Source: Anaeromyxobacter sp. Fw109-5
GTDB taxonomy: Bacteria; Myxococcota; Myxococcia; Myxococcales; Anaeromyxobacteraceae
DNA length: 64,000 nt
Assembly: GCF_000017505.1 (NCBI RefSeq)
Contig: NC_009675.1
Span: forward strand, 5,150,501 to 5,214,500
Reading direction: 5' to 3'
Below, piece by piece: positions 43,339 to 54,970 of this stretch; position 1 is the first letter of the stretch; each line of letters opens with the position of its first letter. A program made the position numbers and the translations under genes. The notes beneath the pieces are model-generated. The model saw only the letters and a program-made list of their open reading frames with translations. It searched no databases and was not told where the DNA came from.

Positions 43339-44472
43339 TCAACGCGCACGCGCCGCGAGTGCGAGCTCTGCAGCCTTCAGGAAATCTGCGGCGTACCGCC
43401 GGGTGTCCAAGCGAGAGACGAGCTCACGGCCATTCGCCCCATACCGTGCTCTCAGCGCGGGGTCGCCAAGCATCTTTCTCAGCTGAGCCGCGAGATCATC
43501 GACGCTGTTTGCGTCGAACGCGAGGCCTGTGTCCTTCCCGATGACGAGGTCGGCCGTTGCGCCCGCCTGGCGGCTCGCGATCACCGGAAGACCTGAGGCC
43601 ATTGCCTCGTTCAGGACCAAGCCCCACACCTCGACGAGAGAGGGCATCACGAACACATCCGCCGCGGCGTAGATGCCCGGCAGCTCAGCGTACTTTCGAT
43701 GGCCGAAGAACCGAGTCCTTCCTGGGAGGACCTCGCTCGCGAGCCTTTCGTACTTTTCGCGGTCGGGTCCGTTCCCGACGACCCAGAGGTGCGCGCTGGA
43801 GGACGCGCGGCCCAAAGCGCGGATGAGGACCTCAAGCCCCTTCCGTTCGATGAGCTGACCGGAGAACAGAACAATCTGCTCGTCGCCGATACGGTGTTCG
43901 TTTCGCGCGGTATCCCGTGCGGTGCCGTTGGCGAACACCGAGCTCTCCACCGCATTCGAACCGACCACAATCCGGCCTCTCAATGCCCCGAGCTCGACGA
44001 GGTACTCCGCTGCCATTGACCCGTACGACAGGTAGGCGTCTGCCGCGCGGACGAATCGCTCCTTCAACCAGCGGACGGGGCCACGCTGTGTGCGCCCGCT
44101 CAGACCATGGCTCCCCGACCAGAGAACGACCGGTAGGCGCATGAGCTTCGCTGCTGCGAGCGCCAGCCAGTAGCTCGGATTGTCGTAACCGGCAACCGCG
44201 ACCACAGTTGCACGGTGGTTACGGATCGCTTTCGCCATTCCCACGTTGACGTGAAGTGCCCAATCACGGCGAGCCAGGAACAGGTGCTTGCCGGGCAGGA
44301 TGCAACACGCAACGTCCGCTCGCGCTACGTCCCAGGAACGATTAGCCTCTGATGATGCAAGAAACGCGATCTTAAAGTCATCCCCGAGCAGGCGATGAAC
44401 CTCCTGATACACCGGCATTCGGTACGGCGTAGGAATATTTGTGACAAGAAGTACTCGGGGTCCGGACTTCAT
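43339..44472 (-). CDS. Glycosyltransferase family 4
   Basis: A 377-residue GT-B enzyme starting MKSGPRVLLVTNIPTPYR. The donor domain shows 'IVLFSGQLIERKGLEVLIRAL', 'FFGHRKYAELPGIYAAADVFVMPSLVEVWGLVLNEAMASGLPVIASRQAGATADLV' with the E-x7-E pair. The ATG at 44472 overlaps the stop of the Wzy-like gene in an ATGA, which decides this start over upstream candidates. It is convergent with the previous plus-strand gene, with only six bases between. Codon use is less GC-rich than the window average. Confidence 0.87.
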   Translation of the reverse strand: MKSGPRVLLVTNIPTPYRMPVYQEVHRLLGDDFKIAFLASSEANRSWDVARADVACCILPGKHLFLARRDWALHVNVGMAKAIRNHRATVVAVAGYDNPSYWLALAAAKLMRLPVVLWSGSHGLSGRTQRGPVRWLKERFVRAADAYLSYGSMAAEYLVELGALRGRIVVGSNAVESSVFANGTARDTARNEHRIGDEQIVLFSGQLIERKGLEVLIRALGRASSSAHLWVVGNGPDREKYERLASEVLPGRTRFFGHRKYAELPGIYAAADVFVMPSLVEVWGLVLNEAMASGLPVIASRQAGATADLVIGKDTGLAFDANSVDDLAAQLRKMLGDPALRARYGANGRELVSRLDTRRYAADFLKAAELALAARAR

Positions 44473-45767
44473 GCGTGCCACCCACGCGTCTCCCATATCG
44501 GAGGACCGCGTCGCGCGGGACACCTCGCCGTGCTCATCGCAACCAGGGCCAGCAAGAACAAGAGGCTTCCGGTGTTTCCCATGCTGAACATCATGATCTC
44601 TGCGCCCGACTCGACTATTCCGGCAGCCACAAGTGGCAGATGCCGCATTGCGCTCCGGCGTCTCCTGGCCAGTGCGAGCGCCAGCATCCCCATCAACGGC
44701 ACGGTACCCAATAGGCCCACCTCGGCCAAGTTGGCGAGCATACCATTATGCGCACTTGTCACTCCTGTAGCGGCTTCGATCAGCGCCCCGTGGCGACCCG
44801 GACCAACACCGAGAAGAGGATTCGGTAACCAGAGCTCGTTAACGACATACGACCACGTTTCGTAGCGGTACGTCCCCGACTGCACGGAGCGGTGCTCATC
44901 GTCGAGCATGTACAACTGCGTGACACTTTGACGGACTCGGTCGCCAGCGGGAGCGCACACCAGCACGAGCGATAGGACAACCACCGCCGCGGCAAGTGAC
45001 GTCCCCAGACGCCTTGCCCTTCTTGCGTGGAGCCACACATGAACACAGAGTCCTGCTAGAAACGAAAGCGAAGCCGTTCTCGACTTAGTCGCGAAGATTA
45101 CGACAAGGCACGCAACGAGCAGCGCCGCCACAAGAGAGCACACTCGCAGTCGCCGCGGGTCGAGATACGCCAATAAGCCGACCGCGGTCACGGCAGCAAT
45201 GAAACCGACTCCGTTCGTGTTCAGAAACAAAGAGATACGGTACGAGGGATCGAACACAGCGCTCGGGTCAACCTGCGCCGCGTGCACGAAGACGAATAGT
45301 ACGCCTGACGCGATTAGGCCGGCCTGGAGCTTCATCGCTCCACCTCGCCTCACGGCAGCGGCAAGCACCGAAAAGGCTGGCAGCAGCAGCACGTATCTGG
45401 CAATGGCCGCCATCGACGAGCCCGACCAGACGCCTGATGCAACGGCCGCAGCAGCGTGACAGGCAAGGAGCCTACCGGACCATGAGGCGGCCCACTGGGT
45501 AACAGCGCTTGCGGATCGCTGAACGAGAGCGACCCCGAGCACCGCAAGCGCAAGTCCCGTCGCCTGATAGGCGGGAGCGCCCTCCTTTCCGGCAAGAAGT
45601 GAAAAGCTCGATAGCCCGCCCCACGCCATCCCGATGACGAGATAGGCCCAGCCACGACGGCGGGCCCCTTGCGAAAGCGCCGCCTCCTCGAGTGGGTGCG
45701 TCCCTTGGGCACGGCCGGTGCTGCTGGGGAACACGGCGTGCTTGGCGCAATACCGAGTTCGGTTCAC
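44469..45767 (-). CDS. O-antigen ligase/polymerase (Wzy-like)
   Basis: A 432-residue membrane protein with about 11-12 hydrophobic segments and a periplasmic loop 'GTYRYETWSYVVNELWLPNPLLGVGPGRHGAL' followed by 'SAHNGMLANLAEVGLLGTVPLMGML'. Together these match the Wzy_C/O-antigen ligase domain, including the His of the 'AHNG' motif. It either polymerises repeat units or ligates the chain to an acceptor; with the flippase next door, polymerase is likelier. GTG start at 45767 begins one base from the flippase stop. GC is below the window average. Confidence 0.8.
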   Translation of the reverse strand: MNRTRYCAKHAVFPSSTGRAQGTHPLEEAALSQGARRRGWAYLVIGMAWGGLSSFSLLAGKEGAPAYQATGLALAVLGVALVQRSASAVTQWAASWSGRLLACHAAAAVASGVWSGSSMAAIARYVLLLPAFSVLAAAVRRGGAMKLQAGLIASGVLFVFVHAAQVDPSAVFDPSYRISLFLNTNGVGFIAAVTAVGLLAYLDPRRLRVCSLVAALLVACLVVIFATKSRTASLSFLAGLCVHVWLHARRARRLGTSLAAAVVVLSLVLVCAPAGDRVRQSVTQLYMLDDEHRSVQSGTYRYETWSYVVNELWLPNPLLGVGPGRHGALIEAATGVTSAHNGMLANLAEVGLLGTVPLMGMLALALARRRRSAMRHLPLVAAGIVESGAEIMMFSMGNTGSLLFLLALVAMSTARCPARRGPPIWETRGWHA

Positions 45768-45768
45768 C

Positions 45769-47130
45769 TCAAGCCGCTCCGTTTACTGCCCCGTCGCCCG
45801 ACCGCGTAGACTTGCCTGTGAGTGACCGCCATTCTTCGCGGGCGGCAAAGAGGAATCCATACGACAGTGGAACGAAGTTCCAACACCTCATCTGTAGCGA
45901 GGGCGCGATTCGGAAACTGGCCCACGCAAGCGCTATTCCACGACCCAACAGAAGAGCGCTCGCCAGCCCTACTATTCCAAACGCTGACGTCAGCGGAATG
46001 GCCGCGGCGGCCATCGCTGCACTCGCCAACACTTCGGATTCGATCGTTTCGCGAGTGCGGCGTGCTGCTCGACCAGCAACTTGCAGCACGAGTGTACCCG
46101 CGCTTGCTATGGTTCCTAGTGCCGCAATGATCGAGGGCCACACCGCGGCCGCAAACTCCTCGCCGTACAGAGCGGGGACGAGAACGGGCGTGAACAACAT
46201 CGTCAGCCCCGCGACGCCCGCGGTGACTACCACAGCCCGCACGTACGCGGCATAAACTGCGGGGGACGAGCCACTCTCGTGCTTAGCCACGTTCGCGAGA
46301 AGCTTTTGCGAGACCGCCTGTGAGACAAACGGCATCACGCTCACAAGCGCAGCGACGACTTGCCAGTGGCCGATACTCGTCTGAGTTAGCGTCCAGTTCG
46401 CGAGAACTCGATCCTGGGATGACGAAAGGACGAATGCCGTGCGTGCTCCCTGAATCGAACCAGCTTCGCGGACATGGCCCGCGATCTCGTCCCTGCCGGG
46501 CCACGCCTTGGTCACTCTCAGTTTGGGTGCAGCACAGGCGATCAATGGGATTAGCCGTGCCGCCACGGTAAGCCACATGACAGCAGTGACGGTGGCGACG
46601 TCCAGCACGAGCAGAGTCGCGAGTGATGCTCCGTACAGCAATACATTGCCCACTCTAATCAGTGCCACCGCGCGATATCTTTGTCGCCCCAGCAAGAAGC
46701 CCAGCGGGACAGATGACAGCAGCGAGCATGGCACGAACAGCAACGCCACACGCGCAAGCGTGAGGAGCCCCTGCTGCGACTCCCTCAGAAGCAGCGGCAT
46801 AACAATCCAGCCAATGGCGCCGGCCACGATCGATCCAGCGATCGCGACAAATAGCCCGCTGCCCGCTGAGAGTGCTCCTCGGTCCGGGTCCCGAGCCGTG
46901 CGAATCGCAACGGATTCCATGATGGGAGCATCCAGGAGGCTAGTCAGAGCCGAAGGCCAGAACAGTACAACCGCAAGATCCCCTCGGCCTGATGGCCCAA
47001 GAGCCCTGGCAGTAATCACGCCTGTAATGAACCCCAGGGCGACAGTCGCCAGATTCGCCAACATCAATGCGGCGGTGTCGCTGCGCCAGATGTTTGGGAG
47101 GCTCGCTCTCAGCGCGTGTGCGCGCACCAT
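45769..47130 (-). CDS. Polysaccharide flippase, Wzx-like
   Basis: A 453-residue membrane protein of the MATE/MVF-type polysaccharide exporter group. About 12-14 helices are visible, beginning 'LANLATVALGFITGVITARALGPSGRGDLAVVLFWPSALTS', a Wzx-like start. It would flip the lipid-linked repeat unit to the periplasmic face for the Wzy-like enzyme encoded next. Base composition is notably lower in GC than the window, consistent with acquired polysaccharide genes. Five bases separate it from the upstream glycosyltransferase-like gene. Confidence 0.82.
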   Translation of the reverse strand: MVRAHALRASLPNIWRSDTAALMLANLATVALGFITGVITARALGPSGRGDLAVVLFWPSALTSLLDAPIMESVAIRTARDPDRGALSAGSGLFVAIAGSIVAGAIGWIVMPLLLRESQQGLLTLARVALLFVPCSLLSSVPLGFLLGRQRYRAVALIRVGNVLLYGASLATLLVLDVATVTAVMWLTVAARLIPLIACAAPKLRVTKAWPGRDEIAGHVREAGSIQGARTAFVLSSSQDRVLANWTLTQTSIGHWQVVAALVSVMPFVSQAVSQKLLANVAKHESGSSPAVYAAYVRAVVVTAGVAGLTMLFTPVLVPALYGEEFAAAVWPSIIAALGTIASAGTLVLQVAGRAARRTRETIESEVLASAAMAAAAIPLTSAFGIVGLASALLLGRGIALAWASFRIAPSLQMRCWNFVPLSYGFLFAAREEWRSLTGKSTRSGDGAVNGAA

Positions 47131-47135
47131 CGTTC

Positions 47136-47990
47136 CTACGCTGATCTCAACAGAGGGAACGTAGACTCGGACGCGATAAGGGAAGCTAACGCGTTCCTGT
47201 CCAAGAAGAACACTTTTTCGTGCTCATAGCCGAAGTGGAGCATGTGGCAGTTCTGCAACGTTCCGAGGATCGCCGCGCTCTCGCGACTGCGGCGCCATCG
47301 GACGGTCTTCCTGCACTTTCGCGCGAGGCGTCCCCAAACAGTCCGGATCGGCTTCTCAAGCCCTACTCGGTGTCTCTCATACATCCATACGACATGCCAC
47401 GGCCCCGGGAGAAGGAAACACCGACCCGCTTGAACCTCGTACACATTCAAGCGGTTTTCTTCATTAAGGTCAGTGTCGAGCGTTATTAACGCAGACCATC
47501 GTTCCGCGACGTCTCGCGGCCGAAACAACAGCACCCCCGAACTCACGTGCAGCTTTGGGTTAGGTACCGATCGATTGAAACCTCGCGCGACAAGATCGTC
47601 GTAGTAGTACTCGGCCCAGAGCGGGAACAGTCGACGCCGCTCCTCGTGCCCCACGGTTTGCACTGCCGCGAATCCTCCGGCCGGAATCTGCGACTCGTAC
47701 GCACTGAGGCACGGAGCAGCTGGATTGATGGCGATGTCGCTGTCGACATATGCGACCAGGTCATAGTCGCTGAAAGCTTCGGGCAACTGAAGCTTGTACA
47801 AGTAGCAGCACCACCCGAGGCCGGGCTTGTCTGAACGCGAATGCGCCCTGACGAATGGTTCCGGAATCGATCGAACGACATGCAGATCCCACCCATGGCG
47901 ACGCGCCCACGCCTCCCTCAGCGGGAGGAGGTGCTCGTACTCCCGCTCGAAGCGCGCTCCGATTGCCATCGTCACTAGAGCTTTGCGCAT
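47136..47990 (-). CDS. Glycosyltransferase-like protein (GT-A, DxD)
   Basis: A 284-residue protein starting MRKALVTMAIGARFEREYEH. It carries 'LYKLQLPEAFSDYDLVAYVDSDIAINPAAP', where DSD is a probable metal-binding DxD motif, and a later 'HMLHFGYEHEKVFF'. The pattern resembles nucleotide-sugar transferases of the galactosyl/GT8-like kind, but identity is weak. ATG at 47990 is the first start in the conserved part. It leads the lower-GC group of flippase, polymerase and glycosyltransferase, with which it is probably co-transcribed. Confidence 0.6.
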   Translation of the reverse strand: MRKALVTMAIGARFEREYEHLLPLREAWARRHGWDLHVVRSIPEPFVRAHSRSDKPGLGWCCYLYKLQLPEAFSDYDLVAYVDSDIAINPAAPCLSAYESQIPAGGFAAVQTVGHEERRRLFPLWAEYYYDDLVARGFNRSVPNPKLHVSSGVLLFRPRDVAERWSALITLDTDLNEENRLNVYEVQAGRCFLLPGPWHVVWMYERHRVGLEKPIRTVWGRLARKCRKTVRWRRSRESAAILGTLQNCHMLHFGYEHEKVFFLDRNALASLIASESTFPLLRSA

Positions 47991-50272
<2,282 letters not shown>

Positions 50273-50362
50273 ACCGGCTGAAGTGATCGTCCACGGCGCC
50301 AGGCCCTCTGGCCTCGTCCCGCACATCCGTTCAGTGTCAGGGTCGCGTGCTACGCCTGGTCC

Positions 50363-52066
50363 GTGGACACGCGCGCCTTCGGCATCCAGCTCTCCCCCCC
50401 GGCGAGGCCCTCCGCGGCCGCGCTGGAGGACCTCGGGCGCGAGGCGTGGGTCCTCGAGCCGCCGATGCCGCACGAACGGAAGGGCATCCTCCGCGACGAG
50501 GCGGCGCTCCTCCTCGACCGGCTCCTCACCAGCGTCGCGCGCGGGCACGGCGCGCTCGACGTCTCGATCGGCCGAGGACTGGCAGCGCTGGAGGTGGGCG
50601 ACCGCGCGCTCCGGCTCGGCTACTCGGGCACCGGCGACTACGCCCGCGAGCGGCTGGGCATCGCGGCGAGCACCGCGCAGAAGCTGGCCCGGCTCGCGCG
50701 GCAGCTGCGAGACCGGCCGCTCCTCGCCCAGGCGGTCCGTCTCGGCGAGGTGAGCGCGCGCAAGGCGGAGACCATCGCACCGGTGGCGCGCGGCGACGTC
50801 GAGGCGGCGTGGGTCGAACGGGCCAGGAAGGAGACGGTCCGGACGCTCGCGGCCGCGGTGCGGGCGGAGCGCGACCCGGGACCCGCGCTTGGACAGGCTC
50901 AGGGCGAGCGGACTGCGGAACCTCTCCTCTCCGACGACGAGCCCTGGGAGCGCGTGTGTGTCGACATGACGCCGGAGGGCCGCGCCCGGCTCGACGAGGC
51001 GATGGCGCTCGCAGGGGAGACCCTCGGCGCGACGTCGCCGAGGTGGGAGCGGCTCGAGGCCATCTGTGCGGAGTTCCTCGGCGCGCATCCGGTCGAGGGA
51101 CCGTCCGACGCGAGCGACGACGCCGGCGTCTTGCGCGGTCCGGTGGCCGACCGGGTCGAGGCGATCCGTGCCTGGCTCGAGCAGGAGTTCGCTCCGTGGA
51201 CGTTCCTCGCGACGATTCCGCTCTGCGAGGCGGAGGTGAGTCCGGAGCTGGAGGAGGACGCGCCGGACCTGGAGCGGCTCGACGCCGAGCTTCGCCGCCT
51301 CGCGGCGATGCGCGACCGCTGGGACGAGCTCCTCGGCCACCTCGGCCTGCTCGTCAGCACGCTCGCGCTGTGGAGGGACATGAAGTTCCAGTCCTTCGCG
51401 CACTACTGCCAGGAGCGGCTGGGCATGGGCGCCCGGACCGTGCAGCAACGCGTCGCCCTGGAGCGAAGGCTGTACGAGCTGCCGCCGCTCCGCGAGGCGA
51501 TGCGCGCGGGGCGCGTCTCCTACGAGAAGGCGCGGATCGTCGCCGAGCAGGCCGACGACAAGACCGTCGAGGAGTGGCTCCGCCGGGCGGAGGGAACCAC
51601 CTGCATCGCGCTGCGGCGCGAGAGCGAGACGGAGCGTGAAGTGCAGATGTGCGCGCGGGGAGAGCTGGACCTGCGCATGCCCCGCCGGGTCGCCTCGCTG
51701 CTGGAGGCGGCCGTCCGCGCCGCGCGCGCGGCGTCCGACCGCTGGCTCAAGGCGGGAGAGTGCCTCGAGCGGGTGGCGGAGCACTTCCTCGAGACCTGGA
51801 AGGATGCGCCCGCGGAGCGAAGCACGCCGCAGAGACGCGCGATGGCGCGCGACGGCGAGCTCTGCCAGGTGCCGGGCTGCAGCAGGGCGGCGGTCCACGC
51901 GCATCACGTCGTCTATCGCTCGCGCGGCGGCAGCGACGACCCCGCGAACCTCACCTCCCTCTGCGCGGTCCATCACCTCCGCGGCGTGCACCGCGGGTAC
52001 CTGCGTGTTCGGGGCCAGGCGCCGGACCGGCTGAGCTGGACCGTCAGCGTGCTCCGCTCGCGCTGA
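50363..52066 (+). CDS. HNH endonuclease-domain protein with duplicated helical domain
   Basis: A 567-residue protein ending in an HNH domain (about 501-545: CQVPGC, HAHHVVYRSRGGSDDPANLTSLCAVHH). The body resembles the DUF222-like HNH families. Two related segments are seen: residues about 88-142 (DYARERLGIAASTAQKLARL...LGEVSARKAETIA) and about 342-397 (HYCQERLGMGARTVQQRVAL...AGRVSYEKARIVA). Residues 175-184 (ALGQAQGERT) come from a REP-like element, and the stop codon lies in another. Such proteins are often multi-copy and mobile; the function is unknown. GTG start at 50363. The gene separates gmd from rfbB. Confidence 0.75.
   Translation: MDTRAFGIQLSPPARPSAAALEDLGREAWVLEPPMPHERKGILRDEAALLLDRLLTSVARGHGALDVSIGRGLAALEVGDRALRLGYSGTGDYARERLGIAASTAQKLARLARQLRDRPLLAQAVRLGEVSARKAETIAPVARGDVEAAWVERARKETVRTLAAAVRAERDPGPALGQAQGERTAEPLLSDDEPWERVCVDMTPEGRARLDEAMALAGETLGATSPRWERLEAICAEFLGAHPVEGPSDASDDAGVLRGPVADRVEAIRAWLEQEFAPWTFLATIPLCEAEVSPELEEDAPDLERLDAELRRLAAMRDRWDELLGHLGLLVSTLALWRDMKFQSFAHYCQERLGMGARTVQQRVALERRLYELPPLREAMRAGRVSYEKARIVAEQADDKTVEEWLRRAEGTTCIALRRESETEREVQMCARGELDLRMPRRVASLLEAAVRAARAASDRWLKAGECLERVAEHFLETWKDAPAERSTPQRRAMARDGELCQVPGCSRAAVHAHHVVYRSRGGSDDPANLTSLCAVHHLRGVHRGYLRVRGQAPDRLSWTVSVLRSR
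50884..50911. repeat. REP-like element, copy 9, inside the HNH gene
   Basis: A diverged, inverted copy (GGACAGGCTC core, AGGGCGAGCGG arm) in frame within the HNH gene, encoding ALGQAQGERT in a linker between the two helical domains. Confidence 0.7.
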
Positions 52067-52087
52067 GCCCGTCGAAGGGGCGAGCGG
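52055..52087. repeat. REP-like palindrome, copy 10, over the HNH stop codon
   Basis: A copy with arms CGCTCGCGCT / AGGGGCGAGCG around GAGCCCGTCGA. The TGA stop of the HNH gene (52064-52066) is part of it. Confidence 0.8.
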
Positions 52088-52137
52088 GAGGAAACCCGGT
52101 CAGCGGGCCCGCCCCCTCGCCACTCACGCGACGCGCA

Positions 52138-53148
52138 CTAGCCGGCTCCGTACTGCTTCTCGTAGTACGCGAGGTACTCGCCGGAGATGATCCGCTCCCA
52201 CCACGGCCGGCGCTCCACGTACCAGCGCACCGTCGCCGCGAGCGCCTCCTCGAACCGGTGGCGCGGCGCCCAGCCGAGCACCGTCCGCGCCTTGGTCGAG
52301 TCGATGGCGTAGCGACGGTCGTGCCCCGGCCGGTCGGCCACGTGCTGGATGAGCGACTCGGGCTTCCCGACGAGCCGCAGCACCTGCTTCACGACGTCGA
52401 GGTTGTGCCGCTCGCTCGACGCGCCCAGGTTGTAGACCTGCCCGCTCTCGCCCTTCTCCAGCGCGGCGAGGAGCCCGCGGCAGTGATCCTCCACGTGGAT
52501 CCAGTCGCGCACGTGCAGGCCGTCGCCGTACACCGGCAGCGGCAGGTCCCGCAGCGCGTTGGCGATCGCGAGCGGGATGAGCTTCTCCGGGAACTGGTAG
52601 GGGCCGTAGTTGTTCGAGCAGCGCGTGACCACCACCGGCAGCTCGAACGTGCGCGCGTAGGCGAGCGCGAGCAGGTCGCTCGAGGCCTTCGAGGCGGAGT
52701 ACGGCGAGGAGGGGTCGAGCGGCGTCTCCTCCGTGAACAGGCCGCTCGGGCCGAGGGAGCCGTACACCTCGTCGGTGGAGACGTGGACGAAGCGCCTCAC
52801 CCCGAGCTCGCGCGCCGCCTCGAGCAGCACCTGCGTGCCGCGCACGTTCGTCTCGATGAACACGGGCGGCGACAGGATCGAGCGATCGACGTGGCTCTCG
52901 GCGGCGAGGTGCAGCACCGCGTCGATCCTCTCCGTCTCGAGCACGTCGGCGACGAGCTCGCCGTTGCAGATGTCCCCCCGCACGAAGCGGTAGCGCGCGT
53001 GCCCGTCGAGCTCCGCCAGGTTCTCGGCGTTCCCGGCGTAGGTGAGGGCGTCGAGGTTGACGACGCGCCACCCCGGCCGCTCGACGAGCAGGAGGCGGAC
53101 GAGGTTCGCGCCGATGAACCCGGAGCCGCCGGTGACGAGGACGTTCAC
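52138..53148 (-). CDS. rfbB: dTDP-glucose 4,6-dehydratase
   Basis: A 336-residue SDR enzyme. It shows VTGGSGFIGAN at the start, 'ALTYAGNAENLAEL', 'HLAAESHVDRSI', 'VHVSTDEVYGSLG' with the active-site Asp-Glu, YSASK with catalytic Tyr and Lys, and 'NNYGPYQFPEKLIPL'. It makes dTDP-4-keto-6-deoxyglucose, precursor of rhamnose and related sugars. GTG start at 53148. The rest of the dTDP-rhamnose genes are absent from the window, so the product may go to a different 6-deoxysugar. It diverges from the GT2-methyltransferase gene. Confidence 0.93.
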   Translation of the reverse strand: MNVLVTGGSGFIGANLVRLLLVERPGWRVVNLDALTYAGNAENLAELDGHARYRFVRGDICNGELVADVLETERIDAVLHLAAESHVDRSILSPPVFIETNVRGTQVLLEAARELGVRRFVHVSTDEVYGSLGPSGLFTEETPLDPSSPYSASKASSDLLALAYARTFELPVVVTRCSNNYGPYQFPEKLIPLAIANALRDLPLPVYGDGLHVRDWIHVEDHCRGLLAALEKGESGQVYNLGASSERHNLDVVKQVLRLVGKPESLIQHVADRPGHDRRYAIDSTKARTVLGWAPRHRFEEALAATVRWYVERRPWWERIISGEYLAYYEKQYGAG

Positions 53149-53324
53149 TTCGATGCTCCAGTCAGGCCGTCTCGCCGTGTGGACGTGGCGTGTCGGCGCG
53201 GACCATACCTCTCGGCAGATCTCCCAGCCAGGCACGCTCGCCCGGCCGGTCTCGCGGCAGCGCCCCGGGCCGCCCGCTCGCTCGTTCCGGGGCCAGGCTG
53301 GGTCTGGTACAACCGGGCTCCGCC

Positions 53325-54884
53325 ATGACGTCCCTATCGGTCCTCGTCCCCGTCTACAACGAGCAGCACCTCGTCGCGGCCTCCCTCGAGCGGCTCCGGG
53401 TCCTCGAGACCTCGCCGCACCTCGAGCGCGTGCAGGTGGTCGTCGTGAACGACTGCTCCAAGGACGGCACCAGCGGCGTGCTGCGGGCGTTCGCGGCGGA
53501 GCGGGGGATCGCGTGGCAGGAGGACGGCCCGCTCGCCGACGGCGTGCGGCTCCGCGGCCACGGGCGGACCGGCAAGATCGAGTGGGCCTTCCTCGAGCAC
53601 GTCGTGAACGGCGGGAAGGGCGCCGCGATCCGCACGGCCCTCGCCGAGGCCGACGGCGAGATCTCGGTCATCCACGACGCCGACCTCGAGTACCACCCGA
53701 AGGACCTCGTCCGCATCGTGAAGGTCTTCGTGGAGGAGCAGGCCGACGCGGTGTTCGGCTCGCGCTTCGCGGGCGGCGAGGCGCGGCGCGCGCTCCTCTT
53801 CCGGCACGAGCTCGGCAACCGGCTCCTCACGTTCCTCACCAACTGGGTGACGAACGTGAACCTGACGGACATGGAGACCTGCTACAAGGCCGTCCGCACC
53901 GACCTGCTCAAGTCGATCCCGCTGCGCTCCAACGACTTCCGCATGGAGCCCGAGCTCACCATCAAGCTCGCGAAGCGCGAGGCGCGCATCTTCGAGGTGC
54001 CCATCAGCTACTCGGGGCGCACCTACCAGGAAGGCAAGAAGATCAACTGGCGCGACGGCCTCAAGGCGCTCTGGGCCATCCTGCGCTTCTGGCTCTCCGA
54101 CGAGATCTACGCGAAGGACGCGTTCGGCTCGCAGATCCTGGGGCGGCTGGCGCGCGCGCCGCGCTTCAACGCCTGGATGGCGGACGTCATCCGGCCGTAC
54201 TGCGGCCAGAAGGTGCTCGAGATCGGGAGCGGCACCGGGAACCTCACGCGGCGGCTCATCCCGCGCGGCCACTACGTCGCCTCGGACGTCAACCCGCTCT
54301 ACCTCCAGACGCTGCGCAGCCTCACCGCCGACCGGCCCTACCTCGACGTCACCCTCACGGACGTCACCGAGGGCCGCTCCTTCCCGCGCGTCGAGGGCGG
54401 GTTCGACACCGTCGTGTGCCTCAACGTGATCGAGCACGTGGACGACGACCGGGGCTCGCTCGAGAACATCCGCGCGGTGCTCGCCGAGCGGGGCCGCGCC
54501 ATCGTCCTCGTGCCGCAGGGTCCGGAGCTGCTCGGCACCCTCGACGAGATCCTCGGCCATCGGCGGCGCTACACCGAGGCCTCGCTGCGCGTGCTGGCCG
54601 TGGAGAGCGGGTTCGAGGTGAAGGAGCTCCTCCACTTCAACCGCGTCGGCAGCTTCGCCTGGTGGCTGAACGGCAAGATCCTGCGGCGCCGGTCGTTCGG
54701 GCTCCTCCAGATCAAGGCGCTGAACCTGCTCACGCCCGTCTTCCGGCTGGTGGACCGCGTCCTGCCGTTCCCGGCGCTGTCGCTCATCGCGGTCCTCGAG
54801 CCCGCCCGCGCCGGCGGCGCCGCCCAGCCCGAGTTCCCGCAGGAGGCGCTCGAGCCGGTGCCGCCCTCGCTCGAGGTGGGGTGA
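53325..54884 (+). CDS. Fusion of GT2 glycosyltransferase and SAM methyltransferase
   Basis: A 519-residue two-domain protein. Residues 1-260 are a DPM1-like GT2 domain ('LSVLVPVYNEQHLVAASLERL', 'VNDCSKDGTSGVL', DADLEYHP with the DxD motif, 'FGSRF', and 'INWRDGLKALWAILRFW'). Residues about 280-460 are a class I methyltransferase ('VLEIGSGTGNLTRRL', 'FDTVVCLNVIEHVDDD', 'LVPQGPELLGTLDEILGHRRRYT'). It may load a sugar onto a polyprenyl carrier and methylate a sugar or lipid. The two activities are inferred from domains. ATG start at 53325. Confidence 0.85.
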   Translation: MTSLSVLVPVYNEQHLVAASLERLRVLETSPHLERVQVVVVNDCSKDGTSGVLRAFAAERGIAWQEDGPLADGVRLRGHGRTGKIEWAFLEHVVNGGKGAAIRTALAEADGEISVIHDADLEYHPKDLVRIVKVFVEEQADAVFGSRFAGGEARRALLFRHELGNRLLTFLTNWVTNVNLTDMETCYKAVRTDLLKSIPLRSNDFRMEPELTIKLAKREARIFEVPISYSGRTYQEGKKINWRDGLKALWAILRFWLSDEIYAKDAFGSQILGRLARAPRFNAWMADVIRPYCGQKVLEIGSGTGNLTRRLIPRGHYVASDVNPLYLQTLRSLTADRPYLDVTLTDVTEGRSFPRVEGGFDTVVCLNVIEHVDDDRGSLENIRAVLAERGRAIVLVPQGPELLGTLDEILGHRRRYTEASLRVLAVESGFEVKELLHFNRVGSFAWWLNGKILRRRSFGLLQIKALNLLTPVFRLVDRVLPFPALSLIAVLEPARAGGAAQPEFPQEALEPVPPSLEVG

Positions 54885-54926
54885 CGCGGTCGCGTCCGCT
54901 CCTAGGAGGGGCAGCGTAAAGAATCC

Positions 54927-54957
54927 CCGCTCGTGCTGAGCCTGTCGAGCACGAGCG
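54927..54957. repeat. REP-like palindrome, copy 11
   Basis: A 31-base copy with perfect arms CGCTCGTGCT / AGCACGAGCG around GAGCCTGTCG, between the convergent GT2-methyltransferase and eRF1-like genes. Confidence 0.88.
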
Positions 54958-54970
54958 GGGACTCGGACGT

